From the NCBI GenBank assembly GCA_903826715.1, contig CAIKFN010000022.1, positions 1 through 7,307 on the forward strand: a stretch of DNA of 7,307 bases, given 5' to 3'. The DNA is from an uncultured Actinomycetes bacterium. GTDB taxonomy: Bacteria; Actinomycetota; Acidimicrobiia; Acidimicrobiales; RAAP-2. This document shows, one piece after another, positions 6,931 through 7,307 of the stretch (position 1 is the stretch's first letter; each line of letters opens with the position of its first letter). The position numbers were made by a program, and so were the translations under genes. A model generated the notes under the pieces. That model was not told where the DNA came from, did no database searches, and was given only the letters and a program-made list of their open reading frames with translations.

Positions 6931-6957
6931 TTGGCACTCAATTCTACTGAGTGCCAG
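6931..6957 (-). promoter_or_regulatory. CIRCE operator (HrcA binding site)
   Basis: The minus strand reads CTGGCACTC, nine bases, then GAGTGCCAA. The arms pair at 8 of 9 positions, the exception being the outermost base. The CIRCE consensus is TTAGCACTC-N9-GAGTGCTAA. The spacer length is exact, the GCACTC/GAGTGC cores are perfect, and the A-T pair outside the core is replaced by G-C in both arms, so symmetry is kept. The site ends ten bases before the hrcA ATG. HrcA would bind here to repress its own operon, with release on heat shock. Confidence 0.93.
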
Positions 6958-6971
6958 ATAGAAAGGGTCAG
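6941..6971 (-). promoter_or_regulatory. Possible promoter of the hrcA operon overlapping CIRCE
   Basis: The minus strand has TAGAAT at 6946-6941, one mismatch from TATAAT, lying almost wholly within the nine-base CIRCE spacer. A weak -35-like CTGACC is at 6971-6966, overlapping the lepA stop, with a 19-base spacer that is longer than ideal. If real, transcription would start within or just after the right CIRCE arm and leave a very short leader carrying the hrcA ribosome binding site. This is a motif match only; the -35 is poor and transcription could also come through from lepA. Confidence 0.35.
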
Positions 6972-7307
6972 TCCTCTAACTTCAAGGCAGCAACGAACGC
7001 TTCCTGGGGGACTTCAACTCTTCCCAGGTTCTTCATACGCTTCTTGCCTTCTTTTTGCTTTTCGAGCAGCTTGCGCTTACGGGTGATGTCTCCGCCGTAA
7101 CACTTCGCCAGTACGTCCTTGCGGCGAGCCTTTACTGTTTCACGAGAGATGATGCGTCCACCAACAGCGGCCTGAATTGGCACATCAAACATCTGACGTG
7201 GGATGAGCTCTTTTAGACGCTCAGACATACGACGTCCGTAGTAGTCAGCATTGGACTTGTGAACAATTGTTGAGAAGGCATCAACTGGTTCGTGGTTAAT
7301 AAGAATG
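6968..7307 (-). CDS. lepA: Elongation factor 4 LepA, C-terminal part (cut by window edge)
   Basis: LepA (EF4) is a ribosome-binding translational GTPase; its GTPase domain lies outside the window. The 112 residues present run from ILINHEPVDAFSTIV through LKELIPRQMFDVPIQAAVGG, KARRKDVLAKCYGGDITRKRKLLEKQKEGKKRMK and GRVEVPQEAFVAAL to a TGA at 6970-6968. This is the LepA-specific C-terminal domain, absent from EF-G. The frame continues through the window edge; the ATG at 7228 is an internal methionine and not a start. It is the gene before hrcA on the same strand, separated by the CIRCE-containing gap. I see no terminator hairpin between the two genes apart from the CIRCE palindrome itself, so read-through from lepA into hrcA is possible. 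Confidence 0.98.
   Translation of the reverse strand, partial: ILINHEPVDAFSTIVHKSNADYYGRRMSERLKELIPRQMFDVPIQAAVGGRIISRETVKARRKDVLAKCYGGDITRKRKLLEKQKEGKKRMKNLGRVEVPQEAFVAALKLED

Noticed and set aside
6921..6941. Seven-residue extension of hrcA from a TTG
   Set aside because: The TTG lies within the CIRCE operator and has no ribosome site; the ATG at 6920 has AGGGG at good spacing.
6931..6957. The palindrome before hrcA as a terminator of lepA
   Set aside because: It is not followed by a T-run on the minus strand (it continues into AGGGGAAAG), and its arms and nine-base spacer match CIRCE exactly in layout.
6712..7086. Plus-strand frame of 124 codons opposite the hrcA start, CIRCE and the lepA end
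   Set aside because: It crosses two real genes and the operator between them and resembles no protein family.
1..7307. Search for an undescribed defence, mobile or RNA-based system
   Set aside because: All but about 60 bases are assigned to conserved housekeeping genes and their operator, apart from a 22-codon partial frame at the left edge. I saw no direct-repeat arrays, tRNA or rRNA, transposase, integrase, toxin-antitoxin pair or other accessory gene.

Overview
The window is a compact, minus-strand housekeeping operon from an actinobacterium (Actinomycetota). Gene order along the minus strand, right to left, is lepA (3' end only), hrcA, dnaJ, rsmE, a HIT-family hydrolase, phoH, ybeY, a CNNM/CBS (CorC-like) membrane transporter, then era. 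This lepA-hrcA-dnaJ-rsmE-HIT-phoH-ybeY-CBS-era order is a known actinobacterial arrangement. By eye the base composition is moderate (roughly half G+C), well below Streptomyces or Mycobacterium. The sequence flavour of HrcA, RsmE and LepA reads to me as closer to Acidimicrobiia, perhaps an aquatic lineage. That placement is an inference from remembered family patterns, not from a search.

Layout: 7307-6968 is the last ~112 codons of lepA. The 47-base gap 6967-6921 carries a clear CIRCE operator (6931-6957) just before hrcA, plus a possible promoter whose -10 box sits in the CIRCE spacer. From hrcA to era there is essentially no non-coding DNA. Six of the seven junctions are overlaps: hrcA/dnaJ by 8 bases, and dnaJ/rsmE, HIT/phoH, phoH/ybeY, ybeY/CBS and CBS/era by 4 bases each (ATGA or GTGA). 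The only gap is 15 bases, between rsmE and the HIT gene. No internal terminator is visible. At the left edge, era runs tail-to-tail into the end of a plus-strand gene whose stop shares two bases with the era stop.

Functionally the cluster joins heat-shock control (HrcA repressor, DnaJ co-chaperone) to translation and ribosome maturation (LepA/EF4, RsmE, YbeY, Era), with PhoH, a HIT nucleotide hydrolase and a divalent-cation transporter in between. The CIRCE site suggests that HrcA represses its own operon, and so possibly the ribosome-maturation genes downstream when they are read through. I see no mobile element, CRISPR array, RNA gene, phage gene or undescribed system. The more interesting points are start-codon corrections (dnaJ at a TTG, hrcA at an internal ATG), the CIRCE/promoter overlay, and the two-strand stop-codon overlap at the left edge.
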